Notes under the pieces: model-generated
Database searches by the model: none
The model's input: only the letters and a program-made list of their open reading frames with translations
Told to the model about the DNA's origin: nothing
Shown: positions 1-8,029 of the stretch, piece by piece
How positions within the stretch are numbered: the first letter of the stretch is position 1
How the letters are laid out: the number at the start of each line of letters is the position of its first letter
Program-made: the position numbers and the translations under genes
Source: Burkholderia sp. SRS-46
GTDB taxonomy: Bacteria; Pseudomonadota; Gammaproteobacteria; Burkholderiales; Burkholderiaceae
Length of the DNA stretch: 64,000 nucleotides
Assembly (NCBI RefSeq): GCF_004343775.1
Contig: NZ_PTXL01000003.1
Span: forward strand, 310,001-374,000
Reading direction: 5' to 3'

Positions 1-622
1 CATCCTCGAGCAGCGCGGCGATGCGCGCCTCCTGCGCGGGCTTGCCGCCGTCGGCGTCGGACATCGGCAGGTGATGGAACGGCAGCGCGAAGCGCGCGGC
101 GAGCGCGCCGAGCTCCGCGTGGTTCGACACGATCGCGACGATGTCGATCGGCAACTGCCCCGACATCTGCCGGAAGATCAGGTCGTTCAGGCAGTGGCCT
201 TCGCGGCTCGCGAGGATCGCGACGCGCGGCCGCCATTGCGCGTCGTGCACCTCGACGTCCATCCCGTACGCGATGCGCAGGCCGTCGAGCAGCCGCACGA
301 GCGTCGTCGCGTCGGCGACGGCGGCGGGCGCGTCGACATGCACGCGCATGAAGAAGCGGCCGTGCACGCGCTCGCTGCCCACGTCGCCGAACTGCTGCGC
401 GTCGACGATGTTGCAGCCGGCCTCGAACAGCGCGCGCGACACCGCGTAAACCACGCCGCGGCTGTCGCGGCACGACAGCCGCAGCACGTACTCGCGATTG
501 GCGGCGCCCGCCGGCGCGGGTTCGCGCAACCGTGCGAGCAGGCGCGCCGCCTCGGCGCCGTCGGGGAAGGGTCGGCCCGCGTCCGGCGCGCCGACGTCGA
601 TCAGGGAATCGCTGGTCTTCAC
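1..622 (-). CDS. purU: PurU-like formyltetrahydrofolate deformylase, partial
   Basis: The 3' part runs off the left edge, leaving about 207 residues. An N-terminal ACT-type domain (around residues 35-110, REYVLRLSCRDSRG) is followed by the start of a formyltransferase fold (RPRVAILASREGHCLNDLI). PurU hydrolyses 10-formyl-THF to formate and THF. The catalytic Asn-His-Asp residues would lie outside the window, so activity cannot be judged. The GTG start overlaps the stop of the preceding SDR-like gene (TTGTGA), so it is translationally coupled to the biosynthetic operon. It may supply or transfer a one-carbon unit rather than act in housekeeping purine metabolism; that role is inference. Confidence 0.85.
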   Translation of the reverse strand, partial: MKTSDSLIDVGAPDAGRPFPDGAEAARLLARLREPAPAGAANREYVLRLSCRDSRGVVYAVSRALFEAGCNIVDAQQFGDVGSERVHGRFFMRVHVDAPAAVADATTLVRLLDGLRIAYGMDVEVHDAQWRPRVAILASREGHCLNDLIFRQMSGQLPIDIVAIVSNHAELGALAARFALPFHHLPMSDADGGKPAQEARIAALLED

Positions 623-1329
623 AAGTTGTTCTCCGCAAAACCGATGCCGATCGGCACCACCATGCCGGCGAGCGGCAGATCGTCGCGTGCGATCCACGCG
701 GTCAGCGCGTCCGCGACGGCATCCGCGGACGACGGCCGGAACCGCAGCGCGAATGCCTTCAGGCCATCGCGCGCCGCGTGCCACGCATCCGGCTCCGCGT
801 CCTCGGCCACCGGCTGCAGGTGCGCGCCGTTCACGCGCACGCCGAAGCGCAGCATTTCCTTGCCGAGGCTCTTCAGCGCGGCGTGCCGCGCGCGCACGTC
901 GATCGGCAGCGCGCCGGGCGCGGTGTCGAGGTAGTAGCCGACGCTGTCGTCCTGCGTGAGCGCCCAGATCTGCGCGCCGTCGCCGCGCCGCATGGCGACG
1001 GCGGCCGCCGCCTGCAGCGTCGCGAGGAACGCGCCGAGCCGCGCGTCGACGCCCTCCGCGAGCGCGTCGAACGGATCGTCCGCCGGCGCGGCCGCGCGCG
1101 TGTCGCGCGGCTGGCCGAACACGATCCGGTCGAACGGGCCGTACGTGTCGTTCCAGTCGTCGAGCGCGCTGGCCGGATCCGCCGCGCGGACGACGCGCGC
1201 GGCGGGCGGCGCCGGATCGTCGTCGCCGGCGACGTGCGCGACGACCTGCAGCCCGGCGTCGGCGAGCGATGCGCACAGTGCATGCTCGAGCGCGCCGTGC
1301 GCGTCGATCACCAGCACGCGCGCACTCAA
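619..1329 (-). CDS. Degenerate SDR-family protein
   Basis: This 236-aa protein keeps the shape of a short-chain dehydrogenase: an initial strand (ARVLVIDAHGALEHAL), and a helix resembling the SDR catalytic helix (RHAALKSLGKEMLRFGVRVN), then an SDR-like C-terminus. The GxxxGxG cofactor motif is absent and I see no YxxxK pair, so it may be a structural or inactive reductase. The TTG start overlaps the TGA of the upstream ACP gene, which argues for coupled translation. A longer in-frame extension upstream lies inside the ACP gene in another frame and is not a credible N-terminus. The family assignment is moderate. Confidence 0.7.
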   Translation of the reverse strand: MSARVLVIDAHGALEHALCASLADAGLQVVAHVAGDDDPAPPAARVVRAADPASALDDWNDTYGPFDRIVFGQPRDTRAAAPADDPFDALAEGVDARLGAFLATLQAAAAVAMRRGDGAQIWALTQDDSVGYYLDTAPGALPIDVRARHAALKSLGKEMLRFGVRVNGAHLQPVAEDAEPDAWHAARDGLKAFALRFRPSSADAVADALTAWIARDDLPLAGMVVPIGIGFAENNL

Positions 1330-1619
1330 GTCGTGACCTGCGGCAGATGGTCGATCACGAGATCCGCCAGGCCGCCGACGCTGTTGCGCGCGCCTTCGAT
1401 CAGCTGCCGGTTCAGCACCGGCAGCTTCACGCTGAAGCGGCGCTCGAGCGCCACCTGCAGGTCGAGCACGTCGAGCGAATCGAGCGCGAGCCCGTTGTCG
1501 AGCAGCGCGGTGTTCGCATCGATCGTGTCCGGCGCTACGCCGGCCACCGATTCGAGCGCCGGCAGCAGCTCCGTCCTGATCACGTCGGTCACCTGGTCCT
1601 TCGTCCAAGGCTGGCTCAT
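1326..1619 (-). CDS. Acyl carrier protein (ACP-3)
   Basis: The 97-aa protein has the four-helix ACP pattern with the phosphopantetheine site LALDSLDVLDLQVAL, Ser in the DSL triplet. It would carry the growing acyl chain as a thioester. The ATG at 1619 is preceded by GGAGA at good spacing. It sits between a FabZ-like dehydratase upstream and an SDR-like gene with which it overlaps by 4 bp. It is one of three ACPs in the operon, each with a different sequence around the modified Ser, suggesting that different steps use dedicated carriers. Confidence 0.9.
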   Translation of the reverse strand: MSQPWTKDQVTDVIRTELLPALESVAGVAPDTIDANTALLDNGLALDSLDVLDLQVALERRFSVKLPVLNRQLIEGARNSVGGLADLVIDHLPQVTT

Positions 1620-1663
1620 ATGCATCTCCATTCGGGTTGAATGCCCGGCGCGCGCCGGGCGGT

Positions 1664-2128
1664 TTACTGCGTCAGATAGAGGGTCACGGTGGCGCTCATG
1701 CAGCGCTCGCCGTTGCGCAGCACGGTCGCGTCGAACGTCGCGATGCCGCCCGCGCGCGGCATCTCGCCGTCGGCGCTCGCGCGCACGCGCGCCTCGATCG
1801 CCTGGTCGGGCCGCACCGGCTGCAGGAAGCGCGCGTTGCGCACGCCGACGAGGTGGCAGCGCGCCTCGCCGCCCGCGAGATGGCCGACCAGCAGGTTGGC
1901 CGTCTGCGCGACGAATTCGATCAGCACGACGCCCGGCACCAGCGGATCGCCGGGGAAGTGCCCGGCGAACCACGGCTCGTCGGGCCGGAACGTGCGGTAG
2001 GCGGCGATCGCGCGGCCGGCGGCGTCGACCTGCGCATGGTCGACGAACAGGAACGGCGCGCGGTGCGGCAGGCAGCGCAGCACGTCGGCGGCGTCGAGCC
2101 GCGTGCCGGTGTCGAGGGCGGCCGTCAT
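1664..2128 (-). CDS. FabZ/FabA-like 3-hydroxyacyl-ACP dehydratase
   Basis: A 154-aa hot-dog fold protein. The motif LPHRAPFLFVD near residue 20 and WFAGHFPGDPLVPGVVLIE (about 68-85) match FabZ: the GHFPG His and the Glu of the following helix form the catalytic dyad. It would dehydrate 3-hydroxyacyl-ACP to the 2-enoyl-ACP. Its start overlaps the end of the thioesterase gene by 4 bp (ATGA). Together with the FabG-like SDR and the ketosynthase pair it completes a dedicated chain-elongation and reduction cycle inside the cluster. Confidence 0.9.
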   Translation of the reverse strand: MTAALDTGTRLDAADVLRCLPHRAPFLFVDHAQVDAAGRAIAAYRTFRPDEPWFAGHFPGDPLVPGVVLIEFVAQTANLLVGHLAGGEARCHLVGVRNARFLQPVRPDQAIEARVRASADGEMPRAGGIATFDATVLRNGERCMSATVTLYLTQ

Positions 2129-2565
2129 GCGGGGGCTCCCGTGCGCTGCGTCACGTAGGGCGCCAGGCACTCGACCAGCGCGGACGGGTGCGGCACCGCG
2201 CGCCGCGTCGTGCGATCGACGGCGACCATCTCGATCGTGATCTGCGCGACCGGCGCGCCGTCGCACGCGACGTCGGTCACCCACACCGAGCGCGACACCG
2301 TCACGCTCGCGAGCCGCGCGCGCAGCGTCAGCGTGTCCTCGAGCCACGCGGGCGCGTGGTACACGGCTTCGACACGGCGCACGATGAACAGCGCGCCGTC
2401 GTCCTCCGCGAGCCGCGCGAACGAGTAGCCGGCCGCGCGCATCAGCCGGTTGCGCGCGCGCTCCGCCATTTCGATGTAGCGCGCGTGATAGACAATGCCG
2501 CCCGCGTCGGTGTCGGCGTATCCCACTTCGTAGTCGAGCGTCGTATCGTCTTCGTCAGTCCGCAT
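2125..2565 (-). CDS. YbgC/4-hydroxybenzoyl-CoA-type thioesterase
   Basis: A 146-aa single hot-dog domain. The signature YADTDAGGIVYHARYIEMAERAR (residues 16-38) carries the Asp typical of the YbgC/4HBT family, which hydrolyses acyl-CoA or acyl-ACP thioesters. It lies between the FabG-like gene and the FabZ-like gene, overlapping the latter by 4 bp. The likely role is release or editing of an acyl chain made by this operon. Substrate length cannot be read from sequence. Confidence 0.9.
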   Translation of the reverse strand: MRTDEDDTTLDYEVGYADTDAGGIVYHARYIEMAERARNRLMRAAGYSFARLAEDDGALFIVRRVEAVYHAPAWLEDTLTLRARLASVTVSRSVWVTDVACDGAPVAQITIEMVAVDRTTRRAVPHPSALVECLAPYVTQRTGAPA

Positions 2566-2610
2566 GGTGCGATTCCGTTGCTGTCGTGAATACAGGACCC
2601 GGCGCCCGGG

Positions 2611-3351
2611 TCATCGATTGAAGCCGCCGTCGACACGCAGCGTCGTGCCGTGCACGTAGCCGGGCTCGAGCAGGAACTGCACGGCGTGCGCGACCTCGTC
2701 CGCGCGCCCCACCCGCTTCGCCGCGCTGCCGCCGACGATGTGCGCGGTCATCGCGGGCGTGAGCGCCGCGATCATGTCGGTCTCGATGAAGCCGGGCGCG
2801 ACCGCGTTCGCCGCGAGCCCGGCGTCGCCATAGCGGCGCGCGAGCCATTGCGTGAAGCCGATCAGCCCGCCCTTGCTCGCCGCATACGCGACCTGCCCTT
2901 CCTTGCCGACCACGCCGCCGAGCGACGCGACGTTGACGACCGCCGGCCGGGGCGCCTTCAGCAGGTGCGGCAGCGCCGCGCCCGTCATGCGGATCGCGCC
3001 GAGCAGGTTGGTGCGCAGCACGTTCGCGTAGCGTTCGCGCGCGAGCGTGACGAACGGCGCGTCGTCGATGATGCCCGCGTTGTTCACGAGCGCATCGAGC
3101 CCGCCGAACCGCGCGACCACGTCGGCGACGAGCGCGCGGCACGCATCCGGCGCCGTCACGTCCGCCTGCAGCACCGCGTGCTCGACGCCCGCGCTCGCGA
3201 GCGTGTCGGCGAGCCGCGCGCCGGCCGAGGCATCGCCGCGATACGACGCGGCGATCCGCCAGCCGGCCGCCGCGAGCCGCTGCACGATCGCGAGGCCGAT
3301 GCCGCGCGTGCCGCCCGTCACGAGCACCACGCGCGCTGCCGGCGCGCTCAT
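2611..3351 (-). CDS. FabG-like 3-oxoacyl-ACP reductase (SDR)
   Basis: A 246-aa classical SDR. It has the cofactor motif VTGGTRGIGLAI, NNAG at about residues 85-88, catalytic Ser in NVASLGGVVG, the YAASK pair (YxxxK), and the C-terminal VHGTTLRVDGGF typical of FabG. It should reduce 3-oxoacyl-ACP with NADPH. The ATG at 3351 overlaps the stop of the acyl-CoA dehydrogenase gene by 4 bp. It is the catalytically complete reductase of the cluster, in contrast to the degenerate SDR-like protein at 619-1329. Confidence 0.93.
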   Translation of the reverse strand: MSAPAARVVLVTGGTRGIGLAIVQRLAAAGWRIAASYRGDASAGARLADTLASAGVEHAVLQADVTAPDACRALVADVVARFGGLDALVNNAGIIDDAPFVTLARERYANVLRTNLLGAIRMTGAALPHLLKAPRPAVVNVASLGGVVGKEGQVAYAASKGGLIGFTQWLARRYGDAGLAANAVAPGFIETDMIAALTPAMTAHIVGGSAAKRVGRADEVAHAVQFLLEPGYVHGTTLRVDGGFNR

Positions 3352-4517
3352 GCGCGCGGGCGCGAGACGCTGCCCGCGATCACGATCTTCTGGATTTCCG
3401 ACGTCCCTTCGTAGATGCGCAGCGCGCGCACCTGCCGGTACAGCTGCTCGGGTACCGAACCGGCGACGAGGCCGGCCGAGCCGAACAGCTGCACCGTGTC
3501 GTCGACGACCTGCGCGACGCCGTCGGTCGCATACAGCTTCGCCATGCTCGCGTGCGCGGCGACGTCGGCCACGCCGGTGTCGAATTCCCACGCGGAGCGC
3601 GCGACGAGCAGCGCGGCCGCATCGGCGAAGGTCGCCATCCCGGCCAGCTTGTCGATGGTGAACTGCTGCTGGATCAGCTTGCCGCCCGCCACCGGGCGCT
3701 GGCGCGCCCAGTCGAGCGATGCGGCGAGCGCGCGGCGCGCGAAGCCGAGCGCGGCCGCGCCGACCGTCACGCGGTACAGGTTCAGGATCTCCATCGCGTA
3801 GCGGAAGCCCGCGCCGGACGTGCCGATCAGCGCGTCGGCCGGCAGCGCGACGCGATCGAACGTGAGGCTCGCGAACGCGCGCGGCGCGACCAGCTCGATC
3901 TCGCTCGCCGCGAGCCCGGCCGTCTCGGCCGGCACCGACAGGAAGCTGAGGCCGAGCCCGCCGGGCCCGTCGCCGGTGCGCAGCAGCACCGCGTGATGGT
4001 TCGCGATCGTGCCGTTCGACACCCAGGTCTTGCGGCCGTTGATCGCGTAGCCGTCGGCGGTGCGCTCGGCCGCGACCGTCAGCGCCGCGAGGTTCGAACC
4101 CGTCTCGGGCTCCGACAGCGCGAGCGAGCCGACCGCGGTGCCGTCGCGCAGCGCGCCGAGCCACGCCGCCTGCTGCGCGGCATTGCCATACCAGGCGATC
4201 GGCGCGGCCGCGAGCCCCTGGATCGCGAACGCGAAGTCGACCAGATCGTCGAGATACGACAGCGCCTCGCGGATCAGGCACAGGCTGCGCACGTCGGGCC
4301 GCGTGCGGCCCGGCGCCGGATCGATCGCGTAGCGCAGCCAGCCGTGCTCGCCGAGCACCCGCGCGTACACGCGGCCGCGCTCGGACGGGCTCAGGTGCGC
4401 GTACTCGCGCGGCAGGTACGCGTGCGTGCCGACCCACGCTTCGAGGTCGGCGGCGAGTGCGCGGTGCGCGGCGTCGTAAAACGGCAGGTTCAGGATCGAG
4501 GCATCGAAAATCTTCAT
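3348..4517 (-). CDS. Acyl-CoA dehydrogenase-family flavoprotein
   Basis: A 389-aa ACAD-fold protein with SLALSEPETGSNLAAL (the flavin-contacting loop) and NGRKTWVSNG, plus a C-terminal RIYEGTSEIQKIVIAG whose Glu is the usual catalytic base of short and medium-chain ACADs. It would desaturate an acyl chain at C2-C3, or act on a carrier-bound substrate. In secondary metabolism such enzymes often install unsaturation on ACP-bound amino or fatty acyl groups. It lies between the AurF-like gene and FabG in the operon, overlapping FabG by 4 bp. Confidence 0.92.
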   Translation of the reverse strand: MKIFDASILNLPFYDAAHRALAADLEAWVGTHAYLPREYAHLSPSERGRVYARVLGEHGWLRYAIDPAPGRTRPDVRSLCLIREALSYLDDLVDFAFAIQGLAAAPIAWYGNAAQQAAWLGALRDGTAVGSLALSEPETGSNLAALTVAAERTADGYAINGRKTWVSNGTIANHHAVLLRTGDGPGGLGLSFLSVPAETAGLAASEIELVAPRAFASLTFDRVALPADALIGTSGAGFRYAMEILNLYRVTVGAAALGFARRALAASLDWARQRPVAGGKLIQQQFTIDKLAGMATFADAAALLVARSAWEFDTGVADVAAHASMAKLYATDGVAQVVDDTVQLFGSAGLVAGSVPEQLYRQVRALRIYEGTSEIQKIVIAGSVSRPRA

Positions 4518-4554
4518 ACGGCTCCCGGCAGGGCGTGTTAGTCGAAGGCGCGCA

Positions 4555-5481
4555 TCATGCGAACGAGAACGGCGCGGCAATGCCGAGTTCGTCGAACAGG
4601 CTGCCGAGCGTCGCGTAGTCGCGGTTCAGCCGGACGCCGCGCGTGCGTGCGTCGAGGCGCGCGAGAATGCGCTCGCGCCCCGGCACGTCGAGGAATTCGA
4701 GGATCGATTCCCAGCCGCTCGCATCGGGCGTCGTGTAGACGTCGAGCGCGGCGGCGATCTCGTCGCGGAACGTCTGCTGCCCGTCGGGGTCGAGCGCGCG
4801 GTAGACCGACGCGACGATCTCGTGGAACGCGGTGCTGTGCGCGGCCTCGTCGCGGCGGTGCATGTCGGTGTTGATGCGGTTCAGCGGCTGGATCGTCGTG
4901 TCGTTCGACACCTGGTTCAGGTACGCGTTGATCGACATCTCGGCGACCGACGCATACGCGAGCCGCACGATCGCCGCATGGCGCGCGTCGCGCGCCTGCG
5001 CGAGGCGCGCGCGCTGCCCGGCGCCGACGCGCGGCTCCGGCATCGCGTAGCCGTCGAGCGCATGCCGCTCGCGCGCGCAGTGGCAGACGTCGAGGCACAT
5101 CAGGATGTGGAACTGCTCGTCGACCTGCACCTGCGCGAGCACCTGCTTGAGCTGCGGATCCCCGATGCCCGGCAGCTGGCCCTTCAGCAGCAGGCTGCAC
5201 AGCGGCTGGACGATCTCGTCCTCGAGGTACATCGCCTTCTCGTTGTACGCGACCCAGGCGGCGCCGAGAAAGCGCCGCTTCTGCGCGTCGGTCAGTTGCG
5301 CGAAATCCTCGTCGTCCCAGAACGGCACCATCGACACCGGGAATTCCGGAATCGTGTCGTCGCAGTACTGCGTGAGGTCGAGCCGTTCCTGCCGCACCGC
5401 GACGCGGTGGTTCCAGCTCGCCGCGAGGCGTTCGACGACCTTCTGCGTGAAGCTCGCATCGTGATTGAGCGTCGTGTACAT
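4555..5481 (-). CDS. AurF-family non-haem diiron oxygenase
   Basis: A 308-aa helical protein with the four expected metal-ligand segments: YLEDEIVQP (about residue 85), VDEQFHI (about 121), SVAEMSINAY (about 177) and RRDEAAHST (about 208). These match the Glu/ExxH pattern of the AurF/CmlI family, which oxidises amines to hydroxylamines, nitroso or nitro groups; some relatives hydroxylate carbon. Its presence with a second diiron-type enzyme and a ferredoxin suggests an oxidised-nitrogen or hydroxylated product. I recognise the family but not the substrate. No aminotransferase is visible in the window. Confidence 0.85.
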   Translation of the reverse strand: MYTTLNHDASFTQKVVERLAASWNHRVAVRQERLDLTQYCDDTIPEFPVSMVPFWDDEDFAQLTDAQKRRFLGAAWVAYNEKAMYLEDEIVQPLCSLLLKGQLPGIGDPQLKQVLAQVQVDEQFHILMCLDVCHCARERHALDGYAMPEPRVGAGQRARLAQARDARHAAIVRLAYASVAEMSINAYLNQVSNDTTIQPLNRINTDMHRRDEAAHSTAFHEIVASVYRALDPDGQQTFRDEIAAALDVYTTPDASGWESILEFLDVPGRERILARLDARTRGVRLNRDYATLGSLFDELGIAAPFSFA

Positions 5482-5509
5482 GTGTATCGGTTTCCGTGAA
5501 ATGCGGCGC

Positions 5510-6319
5510 TCACGCGAACGCGAGCGGGCCGAAGGCGCGGCGCTGCTCGGGATCGAGCGAGCGCAGCAGGCGGCGCGCGAAATAGAAGAACGACGCGCGC
5601 GAGCGCGTGTCCTGCAGGATCCAGTCGTGCGCTTCGCGCGCGAGCGCCGGATCGATGTCGACGATCTCGCCGGCCGCCTCGGCCAGCAACTGCAGCCGCG
5701 CCGCGCGCTCGCACTGCACCGCGACCACGCACGCCTCCTCGATCGAGCGGCCGACCACGACGATGCCGTGGTGCGCGAGCAGCACCGCGCGCCGCTTGCC
5801 GAGCGCGCCGGCGATCAGCTCGCCCTCGCTGTTGCCGACCGGCAGCCCCGGCCATTCGGGAAGATGCGCGACGTCGTCGTACAGCATGCAGGCGTCCATC
5901 TGCGACACCTTCAGCGAGCGCCCGATCATCCCCAGCGCGCACAGGTGCGGCGGATGCGTGTGCACGATGCACTGCGCGTCGGGGCGCGCGCGGTAGATCC
6001 ACGTGTGAAAGCGGTTCGCGGGGTTCGCCATCCCGTCGCCGTCGAGCACGTTCAAGTCCTCGTCGACGGTCAGCACGTTCGCGTCGGTCACCTCGTCGAA
6101 ACCGAGCCCGAGGCGTTGCGTGTAGAACGTGCCGGGCGCCTCCGCGCGCGCGGTGATCTGCCCCGCGAGCCCCGAGTCGTGCCCGTGCGAGAACAGGATC
6201 CCGCAGGTCAATGCCACCTTCTGGCGCACCGTCGCGTCGAGCGCGGCGAGATGCGTGCGCATCTCGCCCTGCGCGCGGGCCACGAGCGTCGCCTTGTCCA
6301 TCGTCAGCGTGTCGGCCAT
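5510..6319 (-). CDS. Class II aldolase/adducin-domain protein
   Basis: A 269-aa class II aldolase/adducin fold. Zinc ligands are visible: two His in IVHTHPPHL (about residue 147) and one in LAHHGIVVVG (about 208). Family members cleave or form C-C bonds next to hydroxyls (fuculose-phosphate type) or act as decarboxylases and epimerases. It sits between the two diiron-type oxygenases. An aldolase in a fatty-acyl cluster is unusual; it might perform a C-C bond formation or cleavage with a small aldehyde. The substrate is unknown. Confidence 0.85.
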   Translation of the reverse strand: MADTLTMDKATLVARAQGEMRTHLAALDATVRQKVALTCGILFSHGHDSGLAGQITARAEAPGTFYTQRLGLGFDEVTDANVLTVDEDLNVLDGDGMANPANRFHTWIYRARPDAQCIVHTHPPHLCALGMIGRSLKVSQMDACMLYDDVAHLPEWPGLPVGNSEGELIAGALGKRRAVLLAHHGIVVVGRSIEEACVVAVQCERAARLQLLAEAAGEIVDIDPALAREAHDWILQDTRSRASFFYFARRLLRSLDPEQRRAFGPLAFA

Positions 6320-6331
6320 CGCACCCTCGCG

Positions 6332-7048
6332 TTACTGGATCGTCTCGAGCTGCGCGGCCTGCGCGTCGTCGCGTTGCGCGAAGCCGGCCTCGATCGAATC
6401 GAAGAACGCCAGGCGCGCGTCGACGAGCGCGTAGCCGGCGCTCAGCATCGCCGGGATCTGCTCCGGGTCGCGCTGCGCGATGTCGACCATGATGTCGCGC
6501 ATCGTCTCCGCGTGGCCGTCGTCGCATTCGACGTGGATGTGGAAGAACGACAGCGCCGGCGCGGCGACGCCGTGCCGCTCGAAGCCCTTGATGATGTCCG
6601 CGTAGACGGTCGGCACCAGCGCCTCGGCGCCGAGGCAGAGCGCCGCGAGGCCGCGCGACGCGTCCGGGTGGCGGCAGTGGTCGAACATCGCGTCGATCAG
6701 CCGGCGCGTGCCGATCAGCGGCTGCGCGCCTTCCGTCGTCAGCCCGAAATGCTCGAGCATCGCGCGGTACACGAGGCTGTGCGGCGTCTCGCTGTCGTCG
6801 GTGAGGCCGAGCTCCTCGCACAGGTTGCCGGCGAGCTTCAGCACGTCCGCGTTGTTCGGCAGGTTCGCCATCAGCGCGCACAGGTAGCGCGTGAAGTAGC
6901 TGCTGTAAAGCCCCTGCTGGACGAGAAACAGCTTCAGCTCGTCGAGCGGCACGTCGCCCTCGCGGCAGCGCGCGAGAAACGAATGATCGCGAATCCGGTC
7001 GACCAGATCGGCCTTCGCTTCTTCCAGCACGGTCAGATGCATCTTCAT
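6332..7048 (-). CDS. Haem-oxygenase-like diiron oxidase (HDO/TenA-like fold)
   Basis: A 238-aa helical protein of the iron-containing redox / TENA-PQQC superfamily. Putative metal ligands lie in NLCEELGLTDDSETPHSL (Glu and His, about residues 75-92), GAEALVPTVYADI (Glu, about 143) and FFHIHVECDDGHAETM (His, Asp, His, about 168-183), the arrangement known from UndA, BesC and SznF-type HDOs. Such enzymes cleave C-C bonds of fatty or amino acids to give alkenes, or N-oxygenate. The start overlaps the hydrolase stop (ATGA). This is the second putative diiron enzyme of the operon. The reaction is not predictable from sequence alone. Confidence 0.82.
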   Translation of the reverse strand: MKMHLTVLEEAKADLVDRIRDHSFLARCREGDVPLDELKLFLVQQGLYSSYFTRYLCALMANLPNNADVLKLAGNLCEELGLTDDSETPHSLVYRAMLEHFGLTTEGAQPLIGTRRLIDAMFDHCRHPDASRGLAALCLGAEALVPTVYADIIKGFERHGVAAPALSFFHIHVECDDGHAETMRDIMVDIAQRDPEQIPAMLSAGYALVDARLAFFDSIEAGFAQRDDAQAAQLETIQ

Positions 7049-8025
7049 CGCCCACTACTCCTTGTCAGATTGTCGTTCGCCTGCGGCGTGGCCCGGCCGG
7101 CGCCGCCGTCGTTCAGGAAGGCCGCGACCCGGTCCTGCAGCGCGCGGCTGGTGTACACGCCGAAATGACCGGCGTCGTCGATCGTCTCGAGCGTCGCGCC
7201 GTCAAGCGCGTCCGCCACGCCGCGCGACGTCGCGGCATGAATCACGTCGTCGCGCGCGCCGTGCAGCACGAGCGCGGGCAGCGCGAGGCGGGCCAGGCGT
7301 GCCGCCCAGTCCTCGCGCAGGCACGCGGCCTGCATGGACGCGTAGCGGCAGATCGATGCGTCGTCGCCGAACGGCAGCCCGTTCAGCGTTGCAAGCTGGT
7401 AGTCGAGCGAGCCGTCGTCGACGCGGCGCGCCTGGTTCAGCAGCACCCGCACCAGCGCCGCGTACGACGCGCCGCCGTCGGCGATCCGCTGCCACAGCGG
7501 CAGCACGGATTTCTGGTACAGCGTGCGCTCCGTGACGCCCGCGACTTCCATCGACGGACTCAGGATCACGAGCCGCTCGGCGGCCAGCACGCGCTCGTCG
7601 AGCGCATGCACGGCGGGGTTCGCGCCCGAGCAGTACGCAACGAGCGCCGCGACGCGCGCATCGGCGCCGCCGAATGCCGCGAGCACGTCGGCCGCGTCCC
7701 GCGCATGCCGCGCGAGCGACAGGTCCGCCGCGTCGCCGCCGCCATCGGGCAGCCCGCGCGATTCCCACAGGATCACGTGGTGCCGCTCGGCGAGGCGCGC
7801 GGCCAGCGGCGCGACGAAGGCGGCGGACACGCCGAGCGCGTTGACGACCAGCACCGTCGGCGCGTCGGGGTCGCCCGCCTCGAACGCGGCGAGCGGCACG
7901 CCGTCGCTCGCGATCACGGTGTGCGCCGCGAGCGCGTCCAGCGGGCGCAGCGCGTCGAACGCGCGCATCCGCGCATCGAGGTAAGGCAGCGCCGCACGCG
8001 GGCGCACTTCGATCAGATCGACCAT
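7045..8025 (-). CDS. Alpha/beta hydrolase with apparent Cys nucleophile
   Basis: A 326-aa alpha/beta-hydrolase fold, most like the homoserine-acetyltransferase/epoxide-hydrolase type. The nucleophile elbow reads ALVAYCSGANPAVHA (about residue 155). By position the nucleophile of the small-x-Nuc-x-Gly pattern is Cys, not Ser. The acid is probably in LHGARDDVIHA (about 270) and the His in IDDAGHFGVY (about 295), giving a Cys-Asp-His triad. It could be an acyltransferase or a thioesterase that releases the product. It overlaps the HDO gene by 4 bp. Confidence 0.85.
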   Translation of the reverse strand: MVDLIEVRPRAALPYLDARMRAFDALRPLDALAAHTVIASDGVPLAAFEAGDPDAPTVLVVNALGVSAAFVAPLAARLAERHHVILWESRGLPDGGGDAADLSLARHARDAADVLAAFGGADARVAALVAYCSGANPAVHALDERVLAAERLVILSPSMEVAGVTERTLYQKSVLPLWQRIADGGASYAALVRVLLNQARRVDDGSLDYQLATLNGLPFGDDASICRYASMQAACLREDWAARLARLALPALVLHGARDDVIHAATSRGVADALDGATLETIDDAGHFGVYTSRALQDRVAAFLNDGGAGRATPQANDNLTRSSGR

Positions 8026-8029
8026 CGCA

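Noticed and set aside
532..2589. Very long plus-strand open frame opposite the operon, and similar ones elsewhere
   Set aside because: It is Arg/Ala/Pro-rich without family features and lies opposite well-supported genes. Such frames are expected from GC-rich codons.
4555..7048. Fragin/leudiazen-type diazeniumdiolate cluster
   Set aside because: The AurF/HDO pair fits, but no NRPS is present in the window and the KS, ACP and dehydratase set does not belong to those pathways.
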